This document shows, one piece after another, positions 1 to 8,484 of a DNA stretch of 64,000 bases. The translations under genes were made by a program, and so were the position numbers. Location of the stretch: assembly GCA_050247135.1 (NCBI GenBank), contig JBFWUT010000003.1, positions 1 through 64,000 on the forward strand. Reading direction: 5' to 3'. How positions within the stretch are numbered: the first letter of the stretch is position 1; each line of letters begins with the position of its first letter. The notes under the pieces were generated by a model, which searched no databases, had not been told where the DNA came from, and worked only from the letters and a program-made list of their open reading frames with translations. The stretch is from Berkiella sp050247135 (GTDB taxonomy: Bacteria > Pseudomonadota > Gammaproteobacteria > Berkiellales > Berkiellaceae).

Positions 1-94
1 CCTTAGATTGTTGTACCGCTGGTTTTGAGTTTACTGATTTTATTGCAGAGTTTTCTTTCGAATCTTTACTAGGGCCACTTGGAGATTGAATCAT
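1..94 (-). CDS. N-terminus of an unknown protein, cut by the window edge
   Basis: An open frame begins with ATG at 94 and runs leftwards off the window (31 codons visible, no stop). An AAGGCGG ribosome-binding site lies about 5 bases upstream, which supports the start. The visible residues start MIQSPSGPSKDSKENS and are rich in Ser, Lys and Asn, without a signal peptide. No family can be named. Low-complexity Ser/Lys starts of this kind recur in the putative effector genes of this window (for example the protein at 28968-29639), so a secreted effector is possible, but this is inference. Confidence 0.55.
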   Translation of the reverse strand, partial: MIQSPSGPSKDSKENSAIKSVNSKPAVQQSK

Positions 95-171
95 GTAGTC
101 CGCCTTAAAACTGATGTATTTTCACCTTTATTAAAGGCTCTTGAACAGGCGAATGTTACAATTTTGTAAAT

Positions 172-399
172 TTAAAGGATATGGGCAACTAAATAAGAGG
201 TATCGCTAATCTGATAGCCGCATCTTAGGCTGCTAAAATCGCAAATTATCATTAGCAGCTTCACACTTCTTTGAAGTTCCATAGGACACCCAAAAGCTTT
301 CTTCGTACCCGCATTGGTAAAATAATGATTGCGCTTTTTGATTTCTTTTAAAGAGGAAACCAAGCTTTTAAAAACTTGGACCTTTTTGGTGTCGCTCAT
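172..399 (-). pseudogene. truncated phage tail-type gene
   Basis: A 75-codon frame whose start overlaps the stop of the upstream frame (396-587) in an ATGA arrangement typical of phage morphogenesis operons. The N-terminus, with the run EIKKRNHYFTNAG at residues 19-31, resembles the '...ITxANGYxTDAG' segment of small phage tail/minor tail proteins as I recall them. After residue 34 the similarity stops and the frame runs into a copy of the dispersed repeat (283-294, translated AFGCPM) and then arbitrary sequence. I read this as the front end of a phage gene whose back half was lost at the repeat. The phage assignment is by eye. Confidence 0.45.
283..294 (+). repeat. dispersed 12-bp repeat, variant copy
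   Basis: aggacacccaaa, followed by agcttt. It is a one-base variant of the aggacatccaaa repeat found at 876, 934, 5535, 5583 and 13363-13449. This copy marks the point where the phage-type frame on the minus strand diverges. Confidence 0.6.
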
Positions 400-587
400 G
401 TTACTTTGACGTTGAGAACAGCGATAACATCATCCTGCGCTTGAATGGCAACCACTTCATACTGCTGTTCACCTACCACAATTCGGTCATCAACTCTGGG
501 ATTGGGAATTTGGTGTAACAAAACAGATATCAACGTCATCTGTTCACCAGGATAGGAATCGTAAACCTCATCTGTTAGAATTAGCTT
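396..587 (-). pseudogene. C-terminal fragment of a phage head-tail/tail-type gene
   Basis: Reading leftwards from 587 the frame is open for 63 codons to a TGA at 396-398 and gives a sensible protein end containing PRVDDRIVVGEQQYEVVAIQ. There is no credible start codon, because an in-frame TGA sits at 588-590 just upstream. The stop overlaps the start of the next frame (399) by ATGA. Small beta-rich proteins preceding a '..ANGY.TDAG'-type gene are usual in tail operons of Mu- or lambda-like phages. I interpret it as the remaining 3' part of such a gene. Family membership is not proven. Confidence 0.4.
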
Positions 588-627
588 TCAAAGAATTTTG
601 ATGTATATACTCATTTGGAATGGCAAA

Positions 628-831
628 ATGAAAACGTTAACAAATGATGAAAGCTCCACTGTATCAGGAGGAATAGATCTCATCTCTGCTACCGCTATCA
701 CTGCATTGGCAACCGTAGGTGTAGGTGCCATTTACTACTTGGCAAAATATTCCCCCGCTGCAACTAAAGAGGACGAAGAGGCGTTTGCAGCTTTGCTATT
801 TATGAATTCATTCAATTCATACCAATTCTGA
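628..831 (+). CDS. double-glycine leader peptide (microcin/class II bacteriocin-like)
   Basis: A 67-residue product if started at ATG 628. The N-terminus MKTLTNDESSTVSGG matches the double-glycine leader consensus position by position: Leu at -12, Thr at -11, Glu at -8, Val at -4, Gly-Gly at -2/-1. Cleavage after GG would release a roughly 52-residue peptide with a hydrophobic segment rich in Ala, Gly, Thr and Val, then an acidic stretch and an aromatic end. Such leaders are removed by ABC exporters carrying a C39 peptidase; none is in this window and no immunity gene is evident. The last third overlaps a region leading into the dispersed repeats, so the C-terminus may be altered. Two other peptides of this kind lie at 19732 and 62407. 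Confidence 0.65.
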   Translation: MKTLTNDESSTVSGGIDLISATAITALATVGVGAIYYLAKYSPAATKEDEEAFAALLFMNSFNSYQF

Positions 832-875
832 CTCTGTCTTTCAAAACCCATTTGCTTTTTAAATGCAAGGTTCAT

Positions 876-945
876 AGGACATCCAAAGACTTTTTGGTGC
901 GAGAAACCGCTATTGCAGGTCTGCAAAAAGAAGTTTGGATGTCCT
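876..945 (+). repeat. inverted pair of the dispersed 12-bp repeat
   Basis: aggacatccaaa at 876-887 and its exact reverse complement tttggatgtcct at 934-945, 46 bases apart, in the gap between the peptide gene and the methyltransferase gene. The inner bases do not form an obvious extended stem. Confidence 0.7.
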
Positions 946-980
946 GATGGGCGTTCGTAAGGCTCTCAAATAGATGGGTG

Positions 981-1742
981 TTATCCTGGCTTATTTTTCG
1001 TGACGTAAATGGTAAATGGCGCTATGCTTTTTTCATTAATCCACGGTTTGCCATCTGCTTGATTCCCAAGGGGGTTATATGTCCAAAGCAAATTGAGTCC
1101 AGAATTTTCGAAGCAATTACGATAATCGTTATCAGTCCAAAAAAAATCCTTTATTTCAAAGTTATAATCTTTCAAAAAGATCTTTACAATGTCGCCACTT
1201 TGCGGCGAAGCATTTTCAGGAAAGTCGGTACCCATTGATAGCCAGTCATGCTTGTAAGCCTCTTCAGTGGTGCTTGATATCACAATAACACCTGATTCAT
1301 TCAAATGATTTTTTGCTTTCTTTAATAATTCAATTATTTTTTCTTTACTACGGCATTCAAGTAATACAAAAGAAAACATAATCAGATCAAATTGTTGCCC
1401 CTCAACTGGCCACTCAATTTCTTCATCTGTAATCAATCGATAATCGCCTGTTGGATCTTCTTCTTTAGCCTTAGAGATCATTTTATTTGAATTATCTATA
1501 CCTATGACATTGTAACCTAAAGCTTTAAGAAATTTAGTTGATCTTCCCGAACCACATCCGACGTCAAGTGCTTCAGTACCTTTTACATGGTCTTCTAAGA
1601 TTTTAGGTAAGTCTCTAAATGCAAGATATCCGGTCCCTTTAGGAACACCGGTGATGGCAATAGCAATTTGAGCGGATGAATTTAATCGCTTTGGACTACT
1701 TAACACGGTTACTACCTCATGAGTATGTTTAAACCACGACAT
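981..1742 (-). CDS. class I SAM-dependent methyltransferase
   Basis: A 253-residue soluble protein. Motif I is ALDVGCGSGRS near residues 58-68, followed by the acidic end of beta-2, VIGIDNSNKM. A post-I segment with FDLIMFSFVLLE fits the fold of the Methyltransf_11/25 families. No membrane segment or signal is seen, so it should be cytoplasmic. The substrate cannot be told from sequence. It stands alone between repeat-rich DNA and the ATP/ADP translocase on the same strand. The ATG at 1742 has no strong ribosome-binding site. Upstream sequence is compatible with a stand-alone gene of the accessory kind. Confidence 0.8.
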   Translation of the reverse strand: MSWFKHTHEVVTVLSSPKRLNSSAQIAIAITGVPKGTGYLAFRDLPKILEDHVKGTEALDVGCGSGRSTKFLKALGYNVIGIDNSNKMISKAKEEDPTGDYRLITDEEIEWPVEGQQFDLIMFSFVLLECRSKEKIIELLKKAKNHLNESGVIVISSTTEEAYKHDWLSMGTDFPENASPQSGDIVKIFLKDYNFEIKDFFWTDNDYRNCFENSGLNLLWTYNPLGNQADGKPWINEKSIAPFTIYVTKNKPG

Positions 1743-1839
1743 TTTGGGGGGAATGTTACCAAGATTTGAATTATCTTAAAAGCGCTCAGGAGCCAACCCT
1801 CATGGCGTTGAATTCGCCAGAAGTTGGCTTTGATTGCCT

Positions 1840-3354
1840 TTAACCGTTAGATGTTTCTTTTTGCTCACCACCTGCGGCAATAAATAATTTATGAAGCTTG
1901 AAAACGCCCACAATCCAAATTGCGACAATTAGCAGCAAAATGGTTGCAGTATAGGGAGCGACGACGGCCACAGGACCTACGAACAAAAACATAAATTGCT
2001 GAATGGCAGCACCGCCACCTTTACCAAAACGGCCGCCCACGACATCAACAGCTGCCTTACCTTTAATTTTGGATTCTTCATCTAGCGGAATGTAGCTCAT
2101 TTCTTTTGTAGGGTCGAATAGGGCATATTTGGTACTTTTACTTAATATATTTTGAACCGCACCAACAAAAACAGCCATACCTAACGCGGTCATTCCTAAC
2201 GCACTGGTTAAGGGATCAAAGGCTTTGCCAAATATCATTAAGGCAAAGAAAAGTAACCCAGTCACACCTATCATAACAGGGGTAGCTAGCGCGCCAATTT
2301 TCCACCCGGTTGCTCTGATTAAATAGCTTCCGATTAAAATCATAATGAAAGTAGATATCCCAGAGAATTGTACAAACGTTCCCCAGAAGGCTTGTTGATC
2401 GGATGGATTGGAGAAGTTAAGTTTCACTTGATTTTTCCAGGCCACCTCAACAAGATTAATTGAAACGCCATAAGAAATGACTAATACAGCAATCCATAAA
2501 AGGTAGGGGGATGAAAGAATAAATTTAACACTTTGCATTAATGACATTTTTAATTTTTTCTTGGTTTTTTGAATATCACTCACATCGACCAAGCGCTCGT
2601 CGGTTAGCACATATTTATTCATGTAAAAATACAGTAACATGATACAAATACCGCAAACAAAAACGGTTCCCATTAAGTATTCAATCGTAACACTATAAGC
2701 CAGCGTGGGATCGGCTATACCTTTGCCTTTGCTTGCGAAATATTTTGATACTACACCAGAGAAGGCAGTCGCCAGATTGGCTAACAGATAAAAATGCGCG
2801 TAAAAACGCTTAGCTTCGCTGACTTTGACGATGCTGTTAGCAAATTGCCAAAACATCAAAGTGCCTATTAAAACACCCCACAGCTCAGCAAGGGCATAAA
2901 ACAATGAAAATGACCAGTATTTATAGATGTTGATAAAATGCTTAAACCCTGCGGGCAAGTAATTGATAGCTTTATCAGCACTTTGAATCGGATGAATGAT
3001 GTTCTGGTAGGGATAAAATACTAGGGCAAATAAAGCAAAAAATAGCAAAAAGAACCCAATAAATCCGTAAAATAGTGCTTGTCTTGAAAAGATATTACTG
3101 AGTTTTGAATAAGCTAAAAAGAAAATGACGGATAATGGTAATACCACCCAAAATTTTAAAAAGGTGATAATTTCTGAGCCATCGGTTGCTGTGGTCACCA
3201 ACACATCTTTGGTGTTGCGGATGACTGTATAATTGAACAAGATTAATGAGATCATGATTGTCATGGGCAAGAACTTTTTATGTTCTATTCCGTAAATCGG
3301 CCATAAGAAATCTCTGAGTTTGGCTAGGCGGCTTTGGGGTACTGGATGTTCCAT
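1840..3354 (-). CDS. tlc: ATP/ADP translocase (nucleotide transporter, Npt1/Tlc family)
   Basis: A 504-residue polytopic protein of the length usual for bacterial and plastid nucleotide transporters, with about 12 hydrophobic segments. Diagnostic stretches include an N-terminal region with YTVIRNTKDVLVTTA around residues 43-57, the segment KRFYAHFYLLANLATAFSG, and the C-terminal VDVVGGRFGKGGGAAIQQ, all typical of Rickettsia/Chlamydia/plastid NTT proteins. Known members exchange host ATP for bacterial ADP, or import nucleotides, across the inner membrane. The family is nearly confined to obligate intracellular bacteria and plastids. The gene is divergent from an OprP-like porin at 3535, which could provide the outer-membrane step (inference). 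Whether it exchanges ATP/ADP or imports other nucleotides cannot be decided. Confidence 0.93.
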   Translation of the reverse strand: MEHPVPQSRLAKLRDFLWPIYGIEHKKFLPMTIMISLILFNYTVIRNTKDVLVTTATDGSEIITFLKFWVVLPLSVIFFLAYSKLSNIFSRQALFYGFIGFFLLFFALFALVFYPYQNIIHPIQSADKAINYLPAGFKHFINIYKYWSFSLFYALAELWGVLIGTLMFWQFANSIVKVSEAKRFYAHFYLLANLATAFSGVVSKYFASKGKGIADPTLAYSVTIEYLMGTVFVCGICIMLLYFYMNKYVLTDERLVDVSDIQKTKKKLKMSLMQSVKFILSSPYLLWIAVLVISYGVSINLVEVAWKNQVKLNFSNPSDQQAFWGTFVQFSGISTFIMILIGSYLIRATGWKIGALATPVMIGVTGLLFFALMIFGKAFDPLTSALGMTALGMAVFVGAVQNILSKSTKYALFDPTKEMSYIPLDEESKIKGKAAVDVVGGRFGKGGGAAIQQFMFLFVGPVAVVAPYTATILLLIVAIWIVGVFKLHKLFIAAGGEQKETSNG

Positions 3355-3534
3355 GCTTAACCTTTATCTTATAGAGGTAACTTATCCACAATAGTTTAAA
3401 TCTAGCATATGTTGACCTTAGTTACTAAATAAACTTCCGGTGGTGCCCCTTATTTAAGACCCTAAACTTGAATCAAAAACGTGACCATGCTAGCTTAGCG
3501 CCTCAGTCTCATAAAGCAGTCGTGTATTAAAAAA

Positions 3535-4785
3535 ATGTTGAAAAAAATAGCTGCTCCGTTGTGTTCCATTCTCATTCTTTATGCCATGACACCTATCACT
3601 CAGGCGGACGAGGTTCGCACAGATGGGGGCATTGAAGTTTATCGCGAAAAAGATAATCGTTACTGGTTTAAACTACATGGGTTATTTAAAGCTGATGGTG
3701 TGTTCTTTACAAGTGACTTTGCTGACGAAAGAAATGAGTTTCCCAGTGGGGCCAATATTCGCTCCTTAGAAACCAGTTTCGTGGGGGGGATTGGTAAAGA
3801 CTTGTCCTTTTCAGTGGTGTTAGCTTATGAAGGCGGCACGGTTGTTATTAATGACGCATTTTTTACCTACGCGGGATTCAAAGATACAGAAATAAGCATA
3901 GGCCAAATCATTTCACCATTTTGTCTTGAAAATGCGAATAGTGGTAAATGGCTGCCCTTTTTAGAAAGAAGCTTGCCCGTGATTGCACTCAGGCCCTGTA
4001 TGGGAATGGGAGCTAGGTTTACCAACTGGGGTGAGCATTATGGGATTACCCTAGCCACCGCAACGGTTCCCCACAACCAAAATCGTGATACGGCGGTCAT
4101 TAAACATCGTTCAGATAAGCTGACCAATACCGCTAGAGTTCATATTGTGCCGATTAATCATGATAATAAAGTATTACAAATTGGCGTATCGGGTGTGTAC
4201 GCAGATAATAACCCAAACTATCGCAATGGTTTACCCAATAACGATGGCCGCCGTTTTGCAACAAGGCCCGAAGTCAAAGCAAGAAATACGCCCAACACCG
4301 TCGATTCGGGTAATCAGCTCCACATTAAATATTACACAGAATCCGCTTTTGAACTCAGTGCTCAAAGAGGACCGCTGGTTGTGGGGGCAGAATACCTACA
4401 AGCCAGTATCCACAGAGCGCTCGCGCCAAATCTGTTTTTCGATGGCTGGCATGCTCAAATAGCTTATGTTTTAACGGGCGAGAGTAGAATTTATAAAGTC
4501 AAAACAGGAACATACGGCCAGATTATACCTAAAAAGCCCTATGGTGCATTTGAAGTCGCTGCTCGTTACAGCATGGTTAATTTAAATGACGAAGACGTTC
4601 ATGGCGGTAAAGAAAACAATGTCACCTTGGCATTGAACTGGGTTGTCAATGAAAATCTCTTGTTCATAGCCAATTACATTAATGCGAGTATCGATCCGAC
4701 TCAGGCACTGGGTAATAATGTAAACCCAATGCCTAATCATCGACACCTCAACATTTACGCGTTGAGAACCCAGGTGGTTTGGTAA
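3535..4785 (+). CDS. outer-membrane porin, phosphate-selective OprO/OprP-like
   Basis: A 416-residue precursor with a signal peptide (MLKKIAAPLCSILILYAM..., cleavage near TQADE). The mature part opens with an LHGLFKADGVFF strand and alternates amphipathic strands and Gly/Asn turns, as in 16-strand porins of the OprO_OprP family. A segment near residues 120-160 (IGQIISPFCLENANSGKWLPFLER) resembles the family's loop region. The last residue is Trp preceded by strand residues RTQVV, acceptable as a C-terminal beta-signal. Legionellales carry such porins. It sits head-to-head with the nucleotide translocase (180 bases between starts), so shared regulation is possible. Confidence 0.78.
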   Translation: MLKKIAAPLCSILILYAMTPITQADEVRTDGGIEVYREKDNRYWFKLHGLFKADGVFFTSDFADERNEFPSGANIRSLETSFVGGIGKDLSFSVVLAYEGGTVVINDAFFTYAGFKDTEISIGQIISPFCLENANSGKWLPFLERSLPVIALRPCMGMGARFTNWGEHYGITLATATVPHNQNRDTAVIKHRSDKLTNTARVHIVPINHDNKVLQIGVSGVYADNNPNYRNGLPNNDGRRFATRPEVKARNTPNTVDSGNQLHIKYYTESAFELSAQRGPLVVGAEYLQASIHRALAPNLFFDGWHAQIAYVLTGESRIYKVKTGTYGQIIPKKPYGAFEVAARYSMVNLNDEDVHGGKENNVTLALNWVVNENLLFIANYINASIDPTQALGNNVNPMPNHRHLNIYALRTQVVW

Positions 4786-4794
4786 GGAGATTAA

Positions 4795-5076
4795 TTAGAT
4801 ATCGCACCACAATTGACACGACGTTTCTTCTTTATTTTTGACAATGGTCGCTGAAACACAGTGACCATTTTGATTTCCCTGCGTAAACACCACTTTATCT
4901 CCCTTTTGGATATGCGAGCAACCTTTGTTAGGACGCCATGCCATACCATTGATGACTAAATCACCATTATGAAGCTTATCAGCCACTTTATATTCGTGAG
5001 CAGAAGCCGAGAAACAAACCATCATTAACAAAAAATTCATTAACGATATTATCTTGACTGTCTTATTGGCTAACAT
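4795..5076 (-). CDS. small exported Cys-containing protein, copy A
   Basis: 93 residues with an N-terminal signal peptide (hydrophobic core ISLMNFLLMMVCFSASA). The mature domain has the pattern ...INGMAWRPNKGC...GDKVVF..GNQNGHCVSATI...SCQLWC. It is clearly paralogous to the next gene upstream (5096-5374): the spacing of four mature cysteines, the GDKV.F..GN.NG.CV.ATI motif and the end C.LWC are shared. Four cysteines in a short exported domain suggest two disulfides. I recognise no family name. It ends 10 bases from the convergent porin gene. Confidence 0.7.
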   Translation of the reverse strand: MLANKTVKIISLMNFLLMMVCFSASAHEYKVADKLHNGDLVINGMAWRPNKGCSHIQKGDKVVFTQGNQNGHCVSATIVKNKEETSCQLWCDI

Positions 5077-5095
5077 GAAGCAAGCTCCAAAATGA

Positions 5096-5374
5096 CTAAT
5101 AGTTGCTATCTTTACACCATAATTTGCAGTTGGTGCGGGAGTTAATATCTAAAATGGTGGCTGTAACACAATCGCCGTTGGGGTTGCCCTCGAGAAAAGA
5201 GACTTTGTCGCCTTCGCGTAAAGTTTTGCAATTGGCATGAGGCTGCCATTCTAGGCCGTTAATGATGTAGTAACCGTTATCCAGCACTTTATCAACGTGA
5301 TAAATATCATTCGCAAAGCTCTGCCCAACACAACCTAAAATGCCTAGAATTGTTACCAGTTGAATTTTAAGCAC
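5096..5374 (-). CDS. small exported Cys-containing protein, copy B
   Basis: 92 residues, tandem paralogue of 4795-5076. Signal peptide MLKIQLVTILGILGCVGQSFA, then YHVDKVLDNGYYIINGLEWQ, GDKVSFLEGNPNGDCVTATI and the terminal NCKLWC. About 40% of positions match copy A by eye, with the four mature cysteines conserved. The two genes are 19 bases apart and probably co-transcribed. Periplasmic or secreted location is inferred from the signal peptide; function is unknown. Confidence 0.7.
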   Translation of the reverse strand: MLKIQLVTILGILGCVGQSFANDIYHVDKVLDNGYYIINGLEWQPHANCKTLREGDKVSFLEGNPNGDCVTATILDINSRTNCKLWCKDSNY

Positions 5375-5494
5375 GGCTTCACCATCGCAAAGAATATAGG
5401 GGTATAACCATTATAGTTGCTTTTGTGAGGCACTTATTTTCAATAATGCGCAAAAATATCCAGCACGCACGATAGATACATGGATAACGGAATC

Positions 5495-5594
5495 TAGGGC
5501 ACCCATAAGCTTTTAAATAATTAACACCTAATGATTTGGGTGTCCTATAAGCCCTTTTAGTGTAACTACAACTTGCGAAAAATTTGGATGTCCT
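5495..5594 (+). repeat. cluster of dispersed 12-bp repeats
   Basis: Three copies in the gap upstream of the tandem exported genes: a degenerate agggcacccata followed by agctttt at 5495, then tttgggtgtcct at 5535-5546 and tttggatgtcct at 5583-5594 in the opposite orientation. The 315-base gap 5375-5690 holds nothing else that I can identify. Confidence 0.6.
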
Positions 5595-5689
5595 GTAGGT
5601 TTCCCGCATCGCTCAGTCGTCTTATTTTCATTGACTTAACAGCGGTGAATTAATAAATTAGTCATTCAACAAATTATTTTGGATTGTAT

Positions 5690-6703
5690 ATGCTTGCACC
5701 GCGTTACCTTAGCCTACAGCTTACTCCGACTTCCCAAAACCCTATGGCAGGATTTCAAGCGATCCGTGAGCAAATAGCCGAAGATCCCAACTTTACGGGC
5801 ATCTATATCAGAGTCGAAAAAGGGGCTAGTATCCAATTCTGGCAAGTTTTAAAACAGGAACTTCATGAACTTAACAATCTCGTGAAGATACAGCATTTTG
5901 CGCTGGGTTTAGCTCTTGATAGTGCGCCGCAAGATTTTTCCGTCCTCATGGACTTGCCGTTTTGGCCAACCCTCGGGGCCCTGACCATTGATGGCCCAAT
6001 GTCAGTTGTTTGCCAAGAGCAGTTGGTTAATCAATTGGCGACGCAAGCTCAGCTCACAATACTCTCAATAACAACCGCTATGTTTAACAGCGCTATGGCA
6101 ACCAAGCTCGTCCGCAATTTGCCACAGGGCGTAGAAAACGTAGATTTAAGCTGGAACCACATCAAAGTAGACCAAGAAAATGCGTTTGCTGCATTTTGCC
6201 AAGCCGTATCAGAAAGCCGTTTAGTAAAACTGGGTCTTGATTTCAAAGGGACTGCAGAATGTTCTGCTATGGGAGCTATGCTTGCTATTCTTCAACGCAA
6301 ATTTATGCTCACAGTACAAGCTGCTCCGTCTATGTCTAGCGCAGATTTGGAGTATTTTGTTAAAGCGATGGCTGCTAACCCTTATTTAACCGTTGATTTT
6401 CAAGATTGTCTCAGCTTTATCAACGATCAACAAAAAGTTGCTGCTTTAGTAAAATTGACCAATCAAAATAAAACACCTTCATTGTTGAATCTGGCGCTTT
6501 TAAGGCTGGGTGAATTGTTAAACGAGCAAGGCATTGAATCTGACGAAGTGGCTGCATTTGTACCCGATGAATGCATCAGCCGGCTTACCATTACCGATGC
6601 CCTTAAAAGGGATCTTCACCAACGTCGTCAAAAAATATATGAACCATTGGCACAAGCTCCCAATGCGCCTATAACAGATGCTGTTGAAAAGTTAACATTT
6701 TAA
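5690..6703 (+). CDS. unknown protein with degenerate leucine-rich-repeat-like pattern
   Basis: 337 residues from ATG 5690 (a TTG two codons earlier is less likely). No signal or membrane segment. Several 25-30 residue blocks have an LRR-like rhythm, the clearest being VENVDLSWNHIKVDQENAFA and RLVKLGLDFKGTAECSAMGA, similar to ribonuclease-inhibitor-type repeats in Legionella effectors. The C-terminal 60 residues are helical. I could not assign a family. The convergent neighbour is a protein kinase, and the setting suggests a host-directed protein, which is inference only. Confidence 0.65.
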   Translation: MLAPRYLSLQLTPTSQNPMAGFQAIREQIAEDPNFTGIYIRVEKGASIQFWQVLKQELHELNNLVKIQHFALGLALDSAPQDFSVLMDLPFWPTLGALTIDGPMSVVCQEQLVNQLATQAQLTILSITTAMFNSAMATKLVRNLPQGVENVDLSWNHIKVDQENAFAAFCQAVSESRLVKLGLDFKGTAECSAMGAMLAILQRKFMLTVQAAPSMSSADLEYFVKAMAANPYLTVDFQDCLSFINDQQKVAALVKLTNQNKTPSLLNLALLRLGELLNEQGIESDEVAAFVPDECISRLTITDALKRDLHQRRQKIYEPLAQAPNAPITDAVEKLTF

Positions 6704-6705
6704 GA

Positions 6706-8355
6706 TCAGTGTGTAGCGCGTCTACCCGCTTTGGGACTTTCGTTTTCTGCGCGCGCTTGTAGGTTTTCTGTTTTGAAATTGCCATACATTTCTTGAGTAG
6801 TAGAAATGTTTTTCAATAGTTGATCTTTTGCAGCCTGATTAGCTTCCGGGTTGGTTTTGCCAAATTTATCATTTGGTAAATTTTCAATAGCTTGTTTCAA
6901 TTGCGACAACACTTGATCAATTTGCTGAGGATCAACAGGGCTATGAGACGCAGCCAAGGTTCTGGATGCTACAAATAGCAATTTTCCAATATCATCAAAT
7001 TGGGAAGCATTAAGGGGGGCAGCAGCAGTCAATGCGCCACCATTTTTTTTGTGTCCTTGAGCTCTGCCATCTAGAATACCTGCTATTTCCTTAACCACAC
7101 CAAGATGCTGAGATTGGACGATTTGGTCAGCTCGAATGGCTTGGAGCTGACGTGCTTGTGTTTCACAAAACTTGTCAATTTTATCGCCCATGGCACTCAT
7201 CTGCTTAATACCTTCCTTTTCATTGGGATACTTCTCGCTAAGTTTTGCTAATTCAATTCGTAAGGAAGGGAGGTCATTATTTTTGATAAATGCTTTGCGT
7301 ACTTCAGCTTGTAACTCGTTTGAAATATTTTTTTTATTAGTAAATTTCTCTACATCGGTAAATAACTCTGTTTTTTTGAATTGTGCAATTGCTTGTCCTG
7401 CTTCGTGAATGGCCTTTAACTGTGGGCAGTTAGCTATTCCGTCTGCTAGGGCTATATTAGCGGGCCTGGCATTGGGGTCGATTGTCGCTAGCGATCGCAC
7501 AACTTGTAACAAGCCATCTGGCATACCTTGCTTATGCTGAACACCATCACCTAGCACATCATTCATCGCTTGCCTGGCGGCTAGTGATTGGTTTGCCCCA
7601 TTGGTCCTTGCATCATTTTGATAATGAGCATCGGTAAACATGGAGGCAAGAATCATCCCGATAGCATAGGTATCAGTTTTAAAACTATTTAAATGGATCC
7701 TGTGACCGTTAGGTTCACGGGTTTCAACGGCTTCGTATAAGGGGCCAGGTCCTACAAAAGTGGGATGTGGATTACCTTCTGCTGCGATAAAGCTTTCGCC
7801 CATGTCGATGATTTTCGCAGTTCTGCTTTCTATATGAGCCAAAATATTATCGGGTTTTAAGTCACCATGGACTATGCCTAACTGTTGCATGGCAAACATA
7901 TCTTGCAGCAGCGATACAGCAATGCCTTCTTTCTCTTCTTGGGATAATGGTTTTTTATTGCCAATTCCCCTGTCAGTGACTTCATAAAGTGCATTCAACA
8001 GAGTAGTACCAGGGTAGACAGGCATGACCATGAAAGATCGTTGATCTTGGTCTTTAGCGGTGGGCAATTTTTTAGCAAGAACAGTGCCTTCTCTTTCTAA
8101 CACCCGAAGCTCGCGCTCTCTTGCTTGTGCTTTTTCATCATCTTCTGCTGGTATTTGGACTTTAAGTGCAACCTGGCTACCTGCGCCAACTGAGCCACGT
8201 CTTGGCTTCTCTACCGCAGCTCTAAAGGTTGTGCCTTCAACCCCTTTGCCTAGTTGTTGCCTAATAGTGTAGGTACCATCATTACCCAAATCAACTTTCG
8301 ACCCCTTTGTTAAATCACTTGGACCAGAAGTCGTCATAACTAGACCCTCAAACAT
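6706..8355 (-). CDS. eukaryotic-like Ser/Thr protein kinase, probable effector
   Basis: 549 residues. The kinase domain spans roughly residues 20-300: Gly-rich loop LGKGVEG, catalytic Lys65 in VALKVQ, catalytic loop HGDLKPDN (His163, Asp165), and IIDMGE (Asp184) in place of the usual DFG. The downstream segment with FKTDTYAIGMILA corresponds to subdomain IX. All phosphotransfer residues are therefore present. The C-terminal 250 residues are helical and unrecognised. No transmembrane segment or PASTA domain is present, unlike bacterial PknB-type receptors, which fits a soluble translocated kinase (inference). A second ATG at 8337, preceded by GAGGGT, is the likelier start; 8355 is the outer limit. 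Confidence 0.85.
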   Translation of the reverse strand: MFEGLVMTTSGPSDLTKGSKVDLGNDGTYTIRQQLGKGVEGTTFRAAVEKPRRGSVGAGSQVALKVQIPAEDDEKAQARERELRVLEREGTVLAKKLPTAKDQDQRSFMVMPVYPGTTLLNALYEVTDRGIGNKKPLSQEEKEGIAVSLLQDMFAMQQLGIVHGDLKPDNILAHIESRTAKIIDMGESFIAAEGNPHPTFVGPGPLYEAVETREPNGHRIHLNSFKTDTYAIGMILASMFTDAHYQNDARTNGANQSLAARQAMNDVLGDGVQHKQGMPDGLLQVVRSLATIDPNARPANIALADGIANCPQLKAIHEAGQAIAQFKKTELFTDVEKFTNKKNISNELQAEVRKAFIKNNDLPSLRIELAKLSEKYPNEKEGIKQMSAMGDKIDKFCETQARQLQAIRADQIVQSQHLGVVKEIAGILDGRAQGHKKNGGALTAAAPLNASQFDDIGKLLFVASRTLAASHSPVDPQQIDQVLSQLKQAIENLPNDKFGKTNPEANQAAKDQLLKNISTTQEMYGNFKTENLQARAENESPKAGRRATH

Positions 8356-8484
8356 AAGTTGCCTATTTGTTCGACTATAGCAAGGTGTAATAGGTTCAAC
8401 TGTTCTTTAGGTGCAAACTAGCTAGGTTGAGAGTCATAAGTCGATGCCTATTGGTTGTTGCATAAGCACTCTATAGGGGGTAGG

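Noticed and set aside
978..1238. Plus-strand 86-codon frame
   Set aside because: Antisense to the well-supported methyltransferase gene; no family features.
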